Positions 1 through 5,636 of a DNA stretch of 5,964 bases are shown one piece after another. The notes under the pieces were generated by a model, which saw nothing but the letters and a program-made list of their open reading frames with translations, did not search any database and was not told the origin of the DNA. Made by a program: the position numbers and the translations under genes. Within the stretch, counting starts at the first letter, position 1, and the number at the start of each line of letters is the position of its first letter. The DNA lies in assembly GCA_022571615.1 (NCBI GenBank), contig JACZXM010000213.1, positions 1 through 5,964 of the forward strand, written 5' to 3'. Source of the stretch: Acidobacteriota bacterium. GTDB lineage: Bacteria > Acidobacteriota > UBA890 > WLXD01.

Positions 1-843
1 CTGATCGGCGCCGATCTCACGCATGGCGTCGGCACCGAAGATGAACAGAAACACCCGAAGCGTGGAGAACACCCCGGTCTTGACCACCGCTACCGCATGC
101 AGCAACGCGCTCACCGGAGTGGGCGCCACCATGGCCGCCGGTAGCCAGCTGTGCAACGGCATGAGCGCGTTCTTGGCAAACCCGAACAGGAAGAGCGCGA
201 AGATCACCAGCAACAGCACCGGCTGTTGCCCCGCCTGCCCAGGCTCCAGTATCCCGCCGCTGCGAAACTCCAGGGTGCCGGTCACGTTGTAGAGCAGGAT
301 GATGGCGCTCAGCAGCAACACCTTGGCGGCGCCCAGCAAGTAGATAATGTACTTGCGGGCCCCCGCCCTGGCCTCGTCCGTTTCCTTGTGACCGACGAGC
401 GGGTAGGTCACCAGAGTCAGGGCTTCGTAGAACAGGAACAGGGTAAACAGGTTGGCCGACAGGGCCACCCCGATGGTGGCCGAGAGCGCCAGGGCGAAAC
501 AGCAGAAGTAGCGGGTTTGCGCGTGCTCCTTGAGAGTGCGCATGTAACCGATCGAGTAGACCGATGTCACGATCCACAGCAGCGACGCCCCGGCGGCGAA
601 CAGGAGGCCGAAGGCATCGGCCTTGAAGGCCAGCTCGATACCCGGGAGGATCCGGAAGAGCACGGTTTCCACCGTGCGGCCGGCCAGCACCTCCGGGATC
701 ATGAACGCCACCAGAGCGAACATCAGCACACCGGCCGCAACGGACCAGAACTCCCTCAGATTGCGGCGACGCTCACCCGTGAGCGCGATCAGCAGCGCGC
801 CGACGGCCGGGATCAGGACGGTTAGCGGAGGCAGCAGCGGCAT
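1..843 (-). CDS. Proton-conducting antiporter subunit (MrpD/NuoM-like), partial
   Basis: This frame opens at an ATG at 843 and is still open at the left edge, so only the first 281 residues are present; the family is usually about 500 residues. It is very hydrophobic, with many membrane helices. It carries the antiporter-family hallmarks: a helix with FYEALTLVTYPLV (Glu140), then FAKNALMPLHSWLPAAM (Lys224), PTPVSALLHA and VVKTGVF (Lys255). These match the conserved TM5 glutamate and the lysines of TM7 and TM8 used for proton transfer in NuoL/M/N and MrpA/D. The TYPLV and KYIIYLLG wording is closer to MrpD than to NuoM. It follows nuoK by 7 bp, with a GGTGA ribosome site 7 bases before the ATG, so it is in the same operon. 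It should act in the cytoplasmic membrane, moving protons (or exchanging Na+/H+) with the NuoJ/NuoK partners. Exact subfamily is uncertain because the C-terminus is missing. Confidence 0.88.
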   Translation of the reverse strand, partial: MPLLPPLTVLIPAVGALLIALTGERRRNLREFWSVAAGVLMFALVAFMIPEVLAGRTVETVLFRILPGIELAFKADAFGLLFAAGASLLWIVTSVYSIGYMRTLKEHAQTRYFCCFALALSATIGVALSANLFTLFLFYEALTLVTYPLVGHKETDEARAGARKYIIYLLGAAKVLLLSAIILLYNVTGTLEFRSGGILEPGQAGQQPVLLLVIFALFLFGFAKNALMPLHSWLPAAMVAPTPVSALLHAVAVVKTGVFSTLRVFLFIFGADAMREIGADQ

Positions 844-850
844 GCCGAGG

Positions 851-1156
851 TCACCATTTGAGTTCGGTCAAGTCGCCAACGCCGGCCCCGGGCTTGTTCC
901 GATTCAAGGCGATCACCAGCCCCAGACCGACCGCCGCCTCGGCTGCGGCCACGGCGATCACAAACAGCGCCAGGATCTGGCCGCGCGGGTCTTCCAGGTG
1001 CCGGCTGAAGCCGATCAGACTGAGGTTCACCGCGTTGAGCATGACCTCGATCGAGACGAACATCAGGATGATGTTGCGCCGGGCCAGGAAGCCGAAGGCG
1101 CCGATCCCGAACAGAATCGCGCTCAGTCCCACAATCGTACCCACAGAGACGATCAT
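851..1156 (-). CDS. nuoK: NADH-quinone oxidoreductase subunit K (NuoK)
   Basis: A 101-residue protein with three membrane helices, the usual length for NuoK (about 100) and its homologue MrpC. Glu37 in FVSIEVMLNAVNL and Glu73 in AVAAAEAAVGLGLVIAL sit where E. coli NuoK has Glu36 and Glu72, the membrane glutamates needed for coupled proton pumping. The short cytoplasmic loop HLEDPRGQI between helices 2 and 3 is also typical. Its ATG overlaps the nuoJ stop by four bases (ATGA arrangement), indicating translational coupling, and AAGG lies upstream inside nuoJ. The product is an integral membrane subunit that, in complex I, lies between NuoJ/NuoA and the antiporter subunit NuoN. Here its partner appears to be the MrpD-like protein encoded next. 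Confidence 0.93.
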   Translation of the reverse strand: MIVSVGTIVGLSAILFGIGAFGFLARRNIILMFVSIEVMLNAVNLSLIGFSRHLEDPRGQILALFVIAVAAAEAAVGLGLVIALNRNKPGAGVGDLTELKW

Positions 1157-1686
1157 GGCGCGGCTGACCTTCTGGCCAGCACGACGGCGCCGACAATGGC
1201 GGCCAATAGCACCAGGGACGCCATCTCGAAGGGCAACGCGAAGGGGCCAAAGAGCGCCACGCCGATCTCTGCGAGGCTCCCTTGCGCCGGAGCATCCGTC
1301 GCCATCCGCTCGGCGCCCGATGCCACCCCGACTCGAACCGACTCGAACGTCTCGACCCGCGCCAGCCAGGCCAAGGCTGCGAACGACAGCCCCACCGCCG
1401 CAGCGAAGGGCCAGTGTTTGCCGAACCGCGGCCGCGCCGCCTCGCCCGGCAGATCGAGCAGCATCAACACGAAGAGGTAGAAGATCAGGATGGCGCCCGC
1501 GTAGACGATGACCTGCACCGCCGCCAGGAACTCCGCGCCCAGCAGCACGAAGATACCCGCCACGTGGAGGAACAGAGCCAGCACCCAGAGCATGCTGTGA
1601 ACGGGGTTCCTGCGCGTCACGGCCAGAAGCGCGCTGGCAACGCTGGCGGCCGCCATATAATAGAAGATTGCCTGTGCGCCAAGCAT
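1153..1686 (-). CDS. nuoJ: NADH-quinone oxidoreductase subunit J (NuoJ)
   Basis: A 177-residue hydrophobic protein, within the usual NuoJ range (about 165-200). The N-terminal half holds the family signature: RNPVHSMLWVL around residues 26-36, GAEFLAAVQVIVYAGAI at 50-66, then a helix ending in FVLMLLDL. The Tyr-Ala-Gly-Ala stretch (62-65) corresponds to the TM3 pi-bulge that switches shape during complex I turnover. A hydrophilic loop (about 110-140) is followed by a last helix and a short basic tail. The ATG at 1686 has GAGGGG eight bases upstream. It appears to be the first gene of a minus-strand operon, as no nuoI or nuoH lies upstream. It is related to the C-terminal domain of MrpA, so the order J, K, antiporter also resembles an Mrp operon. 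I could not find a clear promoter in the 230 bp before it. Confidence 0.92.
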   Translation of the reverse strand: MLGAQAIFYYMAAASVASALLAVTRRNPVHSMLWVLALFLHVAGIFVLLGAEFLAAVQVIVYAGAILIFYLFVLMLLDLPGEAARPRFGKHWPFAAAVGLSFAALAWLARVETFESVRVGVASGAERMATDAPAQGSLAEIGVALFGPFALPFEMASLVLLAAIVGAVVLARRSAAP

Positions 1687-1916
1687 GAGCTGTTCCCCTC
1701 AGCCAACCGGTCTGGTTCCGGCACTTGGCGGGTCATGGTACACACCTTTTCGCGGCGCTGTGCGCACGTCGAGGGGGAGGCCACGGGTCGAGAGCTGCCG
1801 CCTGCTCGGGGAGCTGGAGGCGGGGCCCGGGCTCGGTGTCACTCCACCAGCGGAACGTCGGCGCCGGTTGACGCTCGGAGGCGCCCACTGCCAGACTCCG
1901 GCCGGGCTACAACGAC
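1687..1916. other. Intergenic gap between nuoJ and a kinase relic
   Basis: No coding signal was found on either strand. It contains a GC-rich imperfect hairpin at 1798-1823 (CCGCCT-GCTC, loop GGG, GAGC-tgg-AGGCGG) without a T-run, so it is not a convincing terminator. The nuoJ promoter should lie here, but no good -35/-10 pair is visible; the best -10-like hexamer (TACCAT, minus strand, 1740-1735) lacks a matching -35. Confidence 0.4.
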
Positions 1917-2183
1917 ATGACGATGAGCGGAAACGACTCCAGCGGCGATGCGGGATTGGCGGCGCGGCGCGACGCCGAGGAGACCCGCACGCTCTCCCAG
2001 CCTGCCGACCATCCGAGACACGGGCGTTGGTCGGGCGGACACCTCAAGCCCGGTCAGCGCTTCGGCCACTTCGAGATCCAGCGCCTTCTAGGTGGGGGTG
2101 GGATGGGCGAGGTTTACGAGGCTTTCGACCACGACACCGGCCGCTACCAGGATCCCTGGAGACGGCCAGGAATCTGTGCTTGA
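1917..2183 (+). pseudogene. Truncated N-terminus of a Pkn-type Ser/Thr protein kinase
   Basis: An 88-codon frame. Residues 1-40 are a hydrophilic lead; residues 44-76 are clearly the start of a bacterial eukaryotic-like Ser/Thr kinase: LKPGQRFGHFEIQRLLGGGG, then GMGEVYEAFDHDTGR. This is the first beta strand plus the glycine-rich ATP loop (59-67). In intact kinases the next residues carry the VALK lysine; here similarity stops after residue 76 (about base 2144), an unrelated 12-residue tail follows and a TGA ends the frame. The ATP-binding lysine, the HRD catalytic loop, the DFG metal site and any sensor part are all missing, and I could not find them in another frame before 2299. No good ribosome site precedes the ATG at 1917 (1923 is also possible). 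It is read as a deletion relic with no kinase activity. Confidence 0.8.
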
Positions 2184-2219
2184 CTGCTGACGTCGCGACA
2201 CTCACCAAAGGCAAAGTCG

Positions 2220-2236
2220 TAACTGGCCACCAGTTA
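2220..2236. promoter_or_regulatory. Perfect 17-bp palindrome, possible operator with weak promoter
   Basis: TAACTGGCCACCAGTTA is two perfect 7-bp arms around a 3-base centre, lying 63 bp before the ATG at 2299. A -10-like hexamer TAGTAT (2253-2258, 4 of 6 to consensus) sits 17 bp downstream of the arm region, so the palindrome would cover a poor -35 box (CCAGTT). It could be a repressor site for the 2299-3695 transcription unit or a small hairpin in its leader. No regulator for it is visible in the window. Confidence 0.35.
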
Positions 2237-2298
2237 TCTGGAAAATCCCGGCTAGTATGGGCTCCCAAACTGAGGGCGCTACTTGCGGGAGGTCAGCC

Positions 2299-2765
2299 AT
2301 GACGCTGATTGTTCTTGCTGCGTTTCTGGCGCTGGGAATCGCTCTCGTAAACCGCCAGAAGCTGGGCAAGCTGCACCGGGATCTCCGCTCCCTCAGGACG
2401 GATGATCCCGCCTGCGTGTTCTCTTCGACGACGGGCCAGATCATCCGCTGGCCTCGGTCGACCTGCTGGCCTGGAGACGCAGGGACGTCTTCGTCTTCGT
2501 CCGGCCGGACGCCGAGGAGGTTCGCCTTGTCCGGCTGCGCGACGAGACGCGACCGTGGGCGTTCGAGCTCGCCCGGCACAAGGAGCGGATCCTGCGGATG
2601 CCCTGGACGGAGGGCCGGCTCGATCTAGAGGCCGCTCTTGCCCATCAAGGGACCTCGGAAGGGATCTGGCAGATCGCGATGGTAGCGACGCTTCTTCTCA
2701 CGGCTGTCGTGGTGCTTTGGGTCGTGGCCCGCAAACTGCTCCCGGACAAGCAAAGAGAGGGCTAG
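2299..2765 (+). pseudogene. Small two-helix membrane protein, frame broken near 2406-2420
   Basis: The ATG at 2299 has a strong ribosome site (GGGAGGT at 2287-2293, 5-base spacing). The first 37 codons give MTLIVLAAFLALGIALVNRQ, then KLGKLHRDLRSLRTDDP: a membrane helix followed by a basic stretch. Continuing that frame gives a Ser/Arg-rich nonsense tail to a stop at 2628. The frame one base back, open from 2406 to a TAG at 2763, reads as a sensible protein: RVLFDDGPDHPLASVDLLAW, a beta-rich charged middle (DVFVFVRPDAEEVRLVRL, then RPWAFELARHKERIL), a second helix IWQIAMVATLLLTAVVVLWV and a basic end RKLLPDKQREG. That frame has no ATG, GTG or TTG before about 2595, so it needs the upstream start. 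A one-base loss, for instance in the CCC at 2407-2409, would join them into about 154 residues. A sequencing error, a true mutation or -1 frameshifting all fit. I do not recognise the family. The hydrolase starts 15 bp later, so they are probably co-transcribed. Confidence 0.62.
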
Positions 2766-2780
2766 GAGCCTGCGGTCCTT

Positions 2781-3695
2781 ATGAGGAGCAAGAGGTTCTC
2801 GATGCTTCGAACTCTCCTGGTGTTCGTGGTTGGCATCCAGGTGCTCCTGCCGGTCTTGCTGTACCTGATGCGCGACCGGCTCGTCTTTCTGCCGTCCGCG
2901 AAGCCCGGTCCCGAGGCGGGACTGGCCGCCGCCCGGGGGCCAGTGAACATCAACCTGGTCCACGTCGTGCGGCCCGACGGGCGCCGGTTGGCCGCTTACG
3001 ATGCCCGGCCGCCCGGAAAACAAGGAGCCGTCGTCCTTTTCTTCCACGGCAACGCCGGCAACATCGCGCAGCGTGTCTGGCTGCTGGAGGAGTTCGTCGC
3101 CGGCACCGGCGCGCGCACGCTGATGCCGGACTACTCCGGCTACGGCGGCAACGAGGGGTCGCCCTCGGAAGAGGAGGTCTACGTCGACGGCTTGGCGGCC
3201 TACGACCACCTCGTGGCCGGCGGGGTGCCAGCCGATCGGATCGTGCTCTACGGCGAGAGCCTTGGCGGCTCCGTCGCCCTGCACGTCGCCACGCGGCGCA
3301 CCGTCGCCGGCACCGTGCTGCAGTCGACCTTCGCTTCGATGAGCTCGATGGCGCTGCGCATCTACCCGTGGATGCCGCTCGTGGCGCTGCTGGCGCGTGG
3401 CGGCTTCCGCAACGTCGACCGGGTCGCCGAGATGGAGTCGCCGGTGCTGCTGGTCCATGGCACCGCCGACCGCATCGTCCCGATCGCCGAGGGCCGAAGC
3501 GTGTACGACGCCGCGCGCCGCGTGTCGATCACCCCACCCCACGCCGCGAAGCGCTTCGTCGCCATCGAGGGTGCCGGTCACAACAACCTGTTCGCCTTCG
3601 GCGGACGCGACTACCTGCTCGAGCTCCGTCAGACCTTCGCCCGCTGGACCAAGGCGCCGGGCACGGTCCGGCCGATCACGAGCTGGAATCAGTGA
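2781..3695 (+). CDS. Membrane-anchored alpha/beta hydrolase (BEM46/ABHD13-17-like)
   Basis: A 304-residue serine hydrolase. The N-terminus (basic MRSKRFSMLR, then a helix over residues 9-29) is an uncleaved signal anchor, so the enzyme probably sits on the membrane. The hydrolase fold follows: FFHGNAGN (87-94, oxyanion loop), PDYSGYGGNEGSPSE (116-130, typical of the BEM46/ABHD17 group), the nucleophile elbow GESLGG with Ser160, acid Asp230 in HGTADRIVP and base His267 in GAGHNNL. The triad is complete and the length normal. Two starts are possible: 2781 (AGGAG 12 bases away, rather far) or Met8 at 2802 (AGAGG six bases upstream); both keep the helix. Members cleave esters or thioesters such as acyl groups, but the substrate cannot be told. 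It lies just after the frameshifted membrane protein gene. Confidence 0.9.
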   Translation: MRSKRFSMLRTLLVFVVGIQVLLPVLLYLMRDRLVFLPSAKPGPEAGLAAARGPVNINLVHVVRPDGRRLAAYDARPPGKQGAVVLFFHGNAGNIAQRVWLLEEFVAGTGARTLMPDYSGYGGNEGSPSEEEVYVDGLAAYDHLVAGGVPADRIVLYGESLGGSVALHVATRRTVAGTVLQSTFASMSSMALRIYPWMPLVALLARGGFRNVDRVAEMESPVLLVHGTADRIVPIAEGRSVYDAARRVSITPPHAAKRFVAIEGAGHNNLFAFGGRDYLLELRQTFARWTKAPGTVRPITSWNQ

Positions 3696-3715
3696 TGGCG
3701 AACAGACCCGGGATC

Positions 3716-3775
3716 TCACTGGTCCCGCAGGACAGTAGCCGGATCGACCCGCGTCGCACGCCGCGCGGGCACCCA
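3716..3775 (-). pseudogene. C-terminal scrap of an FtsX/MacB-like ABC permease
   Basis: The last 19 codons before a TGA read WVPARRATRVDPATVLRDQ. The pattern PARRAxRxDPxxxLR is the usual end of FtsX-like permeases, including the MacB and ADOP groups common in Acidobacteriota. Upstream in this frame (CVSRDHH and beyond) there is no hydrophobic helix of the kind that should precede it, so the rest of the gene is gone or scrambled. This rests on one short motif; a chance match in GC-rich DNA is less likely but possible. Confidence 0.48.
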
Positions 3776-3849
3776 GTGATGGTCTCGTGATACGCACGGA
3801 CGTCCGCCTCGGCGGGCCACGGCCCCAGCAGCCAGTCGCGCAACGAACC

Positions 3850-3875
3850 GGCGACTCGTTAACTTGACAGTACCG
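3850..3875 (+). repeat. Left arm of a 26-bp inverted repeat
   Basis: The reverse complement of this segment matches 5637-5662 at 23 of 26 positions, centred on a shared GTTAAC. The two arms enclose the CPBP and TetR genes about 1.8 kb apart in opposite orientation. Similarity stops at both ends of the 26 bases. Confidence 0.55.
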
Positions 3876-3917
3876 GCCAGGCAATGCTCTCGGTTCGCAA
3901 ACCGTCCTGACCGGTAC
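3870..3917. other. Imperfect long hairpin (inverted repeat)
   Basis: GTACCGGCCAGG (3870-3881) can pair with CCTGACCGGTAC (3906-3917) except for one C.A mismatch, and the interior holds a second stem, CGGTT/AACCG around CGCA (3891-3904). It overlaps the end of the 26-bp repeat arm. There is no T-run, so it is not a standard terminator. It could be the remnant of a mobile or REP-like element, or a structured transcript end for one of the neighbouring units. Confidence 0.4.
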
Positions 3918-4027
3918 CGATCGGGACTCGAACTAGACGCGACGTCCTGTCTCCGTGGAGATCCCGGCGACTGCCAGTGGCGAGAACTGGAAAGGGGTCG
4001 GCCCGGCATTAGCTCTCCAAATGAGGG

Positions 4028-4810
4028 TCAGGGAGCGCATCGCAACACTTCGGTGGCGGACGGTCTGGCCCTGGTGGTCCGACGTCGTCGTCGAATCACC
4101 AATACACAGATCAGCCCCCAGACAAAGAAAGCAATCCCTGGAACCAGAAGGCGTCCGACGCTCATGGTGTCGGAAAAAATCTCCTGGACCCCGCCGGCGG
4201 CGACGATGGCACCGGCGTCGAACAGCGCATGCAGGAAGATCGGTGCCAGCAGGGAGCCGGAAACCAGCCTGACGGCGGCGAACATCATCCCCACGCCCGC
4301 GGCGAAGACGGCCTGGCTGGCGATGATCTGCCATGGGATCGGTGAGAACACGCCCACCAGATGCGCGGCGCCGAACAGCACCGAGGTCAGCAGACTGGTC
4401 GTCAGCATGCCCCGAGCCTCCAGCGCCCGCCAGAACAGGCCCCTGAACACGCCTTCCTCACCGATCGCGATGAAGATCGAGACCAGAATCCAGCCCAGGG
4501 CCGCGGCCATGCCGAGGCCAAACGGCGATTCCGGGTTCACCGCTACCAGGGCCGTCAGAACAAAGAATGGGGCTCCCGTGAGTAGGAACCACCAACTCCG
4601 TCCGCGCTCGAACCCGTAGTTTCGCAAGCCATCCCATTTCGCGAGCACGACTAGCAATGCGACGGCGAACAGACCCTTGTTGACAAGGTAGACGGTCAGT
4701 TGGTCCGCATCCGGATCCACCAGATCGAACGCCGCCGAGAACACAGGCCCCCATAGCACGAGGGCCAGGAAGGCGATGGCGCTCAGCCCACAGAGAGTTC
4801 GTCGATTCAT
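4028..4810 (-). CDS. CPBP-family intramembrane metalloprotease
   Basis: A 260-residue protein with about seven to eight membrane helices and a basic tail (RRRRRTTRAR). It contains the CPBP (Abi/CAAX protease-related) motifs: EEGVFR with Glu118, Glu119 and Arg123, then FGAAH with Phe146 and His150, then HALFD with His194 and Asp198. These glutamates and histidines bind the catalytic metal in family members such as Rce1. The family clips membrane proteins or prenylated peptides, or protects against self-made bacteriocins; the target here is unknown. The ATG at 4810 was chosen because GGAGGA (4814-4819) stands just before it; an in-frame ATG at 4867 lies upstream of the promoter -10 and within the operator region and is unlikely. 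The gene is divergent from the TetR gene and the shared spacer carries operator-like sites, so it is probably the repressor's main target. Confidence 0.9.
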   Translation of the reverse strand: MNRRTLCGLSAIAFLALVLWGPVFSAAFDLVDPDADQLTVYLVNKGLFAVALLVVLAKWDGLRNYGFERGRSWWFLLTGAPFFVLTALVAVNPESPFGLGMAAALGWILVSIFIAIGEEGVFRGLFWRALEARGMLTTSLLTSVLFGAAHLVGVFSPIPWQIIASQAVFAAGVGMMFAAVRLVSGSLLAPIFLHALFDAGAIVAAGGVQEIFSDTMSVGRLLVPGIAFFVWGLICVLVIRRRRRTTRARPSATEVLRCAP

Positions 4811-4828
4811 GTTTCCTCCACGAGAAAA

Positions 4829-4846
4829 TGTAAACACTCGCTCACA
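4829..4846. promoter_or_regulatory. TetR operator-like site, downstream site
   Basis: TGTAAACACTCGCTCACA matches the site at 4869-4886 at 15 of 18 positions in the same direction, with starts exactly 40 bp apart (about four helix turns). It is a poorer palindrome. It overlaps the edge of the -10 and the expected transcription start of the CPBP gene, where a bound repressor would block initiation. Confidence 0.58.
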
Positions 4847-4874
4847 TCCTATGGGTGATAGACTCATATGTCAA
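4846..4874 (-). promoter_or_regulatory. Sigma70-type promoter of the CPBP gene
   Basis: On the minus strand TTGACA (4874-4869, perfect -35) is followed after exactly 17 bases by TAGGAT (4851-4846, -10, 4 of 6 to consensus). The start of transcription would fall near 4838, leaving a leader of about 28 bases with the GGAGGA ribosome site. Both operator-like repeats overlap this promoter. Confidence 0.7.
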
Positions 4875-4886
4875 CACGCGTTCACA
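4869..4886. promoter_or_regulatory. TetR operator-like palindrome, upstream site
   Basis: TGTCAACACGCGTTCACA is an imperfect 18-bp palindrome of the form TGTnAACnCGnGTTnACA, a layout common for TetR-family operators. It covers the -35 box of the CPBP promoter and lies 43 bp before the proposed TetR start, so a dimer here could repress the protease gene and the regulator's own gene. Confidence 0.65.
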
Positions 4887-4916
4887 TTTGTCACACTGAC
4901 TCCTTTCCGAGAGTTC

Positions 4917-4932
4917 AAGAGGCCGAGCACTG
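4917..4932 (+). promoter_or_regulatory. Ribosome site and non-standard CTG start of tetR
   Basis: AAGAGG (4917-4922), seven spacer bases, then CTG (4930-4932). This is the only well-placed initiation signal in the open frame, whose last upstream stop is TGA at 4897-4899. CTG starts are weak, which would suit a repressor needed in small amounts. Confidence 0.55.
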
Positions 4933-5568
4933 ATTCACGAACCCCAACAACAACGCTCCCGCGATACCCAGAACACGATCCTCGCTGCGCTCGAACGCCT
5001 GCTCGAGAGCCACTTCTTCGAGCAGATCACCACCCGTCAGCTGGCCCGGGAAGCAGGTGTCTCACCCGCCACGCTGTACCGGCGATTCCAGGACAAGAAC
5101 GCGCTGCTGCCGGCGCTCTACGAGCGATACGACAAGCGGCTGAACCGGTGGGGTAAGGCGCTATGGGATGAGGATCAACGGCGGCAACACACATCGGTCG
5201 AAGAGCGTGTCACCCACGTGGTGAGAGAGCACGTCAACTTCTATCGGGACAACGAGCCGATCTTGCGCACGCTGTACCTCTATCTGCGATTGCATTCCGA
5301 TATCGAGCTCGGTGAATCCGCCACCGGGCGCCAGGCCCGCTACGGAGAGATCCTGACCCCGATCTTCGAGGCACTCGACCAGCAAGGCCAGGAACTCCCC
5401 GACGAGGCCCGGATCAAGCTGTTCTGCCTGATTCTGATCACCAGCATCAAAGAACGCGCCCTGTTCCCCACAACGATTCCGGCGCGGATGCTCGAGTTGA
5501 GCGATGAGGAATTCGTGCGTGAGCTGAGCCGGAATCTTGTCGGCTATCTGGTCCTGAATCGGAAATGA
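4930..5568 (+). CDS. TetR-family transcriptional repressor (CTG start likely)
   Basis: A 212-residue regulator, a normal TetR length. Residues 12-60 form the DNA-binding domain: RDTQNTILAALERLLESHFF, then EQITTRQLAREAGVSPATLYRRFQDKNALL, with the helix-turn-helix at about 33-53 and the typical ATLYRRFQDKxxLL end. The rest is a helical ligand-binding and dimer domain; the ligand cannot be predicted. The frame is open only from 4900 and has no ATG, GTG or TTG before the DNA-binding domain. CTG at 4930 follows AAGAGG (4917-4922) by seven bases, which fits a real start; ATT at 4933 is the next choice. A start at the first normal in-frame codon, GTG 5218, would remove the whole DNA-binding part. 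It probably binds the operator-like pair in the divergent spacer and represses the CPBP gene and itself. Confidence 0.88.
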   Translation: MIHEPQQQRSRDTQNTILAALERLLESHFFEQITTRQLAREAGVSPATLYRRFQDKNALLPALYERYDKRLNRWGKALWDEDQRRQHTSVEERVTHVVREHVNFYRDNEPILRTLYLYLRLHSDIELGESATGRQARYGEILTPIFEALDQQGQELPDEARIKLFCLILITSIKERALFPTTIPARMLELSDEEFVRELSRNLVGYLVLNRK

Positions 5569-5636
5569 GCAGCCTGTGGATCCCGAGAACCCAGCGCGAC
5601 TCTCGCAACCCCCGTAGGGTGCAACAACTCGGCCGA

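Larger units (their letters stand above)
3696..4027. other. 332-bp stretch without an intact gene
   Basis: Between the hydrolase stop and the CPBP stop there is only the permease scrap, the repeat arm and the hairpin described separately. The rest (about 3920-4027) shows no coding pattern that I trust on either strand and no rho-independent terminator. A short CCAGT/ACTGG inverted repeat at 3973-3989 is too weak to call. Confidence 0.5.

Noticed and set aside
623..1511. Plus-strand open frames opposite nuoJ and nuoK
   Set aside because: Low-complexity products with no helices or motifs, antisense to well-supported nuo genes.
2402..3790. A long plus-strand open frame of 462 codons over the hydrolase
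   Set aside because: The product is Arg/Ala/Gly-rich without any domain; it is an off-frame reading of the GC-rich hydrolase gene, whose own frame has all catalytic motifs.
2625..3884. A minus-strand open frame of 419 codons opposite the hydrolase
   Set aside because: It has no recognisable pattern and lies antisense to a clear gene; typical mirror frame in GC-rich DNA.
3864..3892. TTGACA at 3864-3869 as a plus-strand promoter
   Set aside because: No -10-like hexamer occurs 16-18 bases downstream and no gene follows on this strand.
3885..3910. A tRNA T-arm-like GGTTCGCAA segment
   Set aside because: The stem is CGGTT/AACCG with a 4-base loop, not a 5+7 T-arm, and no acceptor or anticodon stems fit around it.
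3850..3920. Possible integron attC site because of GTTAAC next to a hairpin
   Set aside because: The core boxes do not fit RYYYAAC/GTTRRRY and the two ends do not pair as attC sites do; no integrase is visible.
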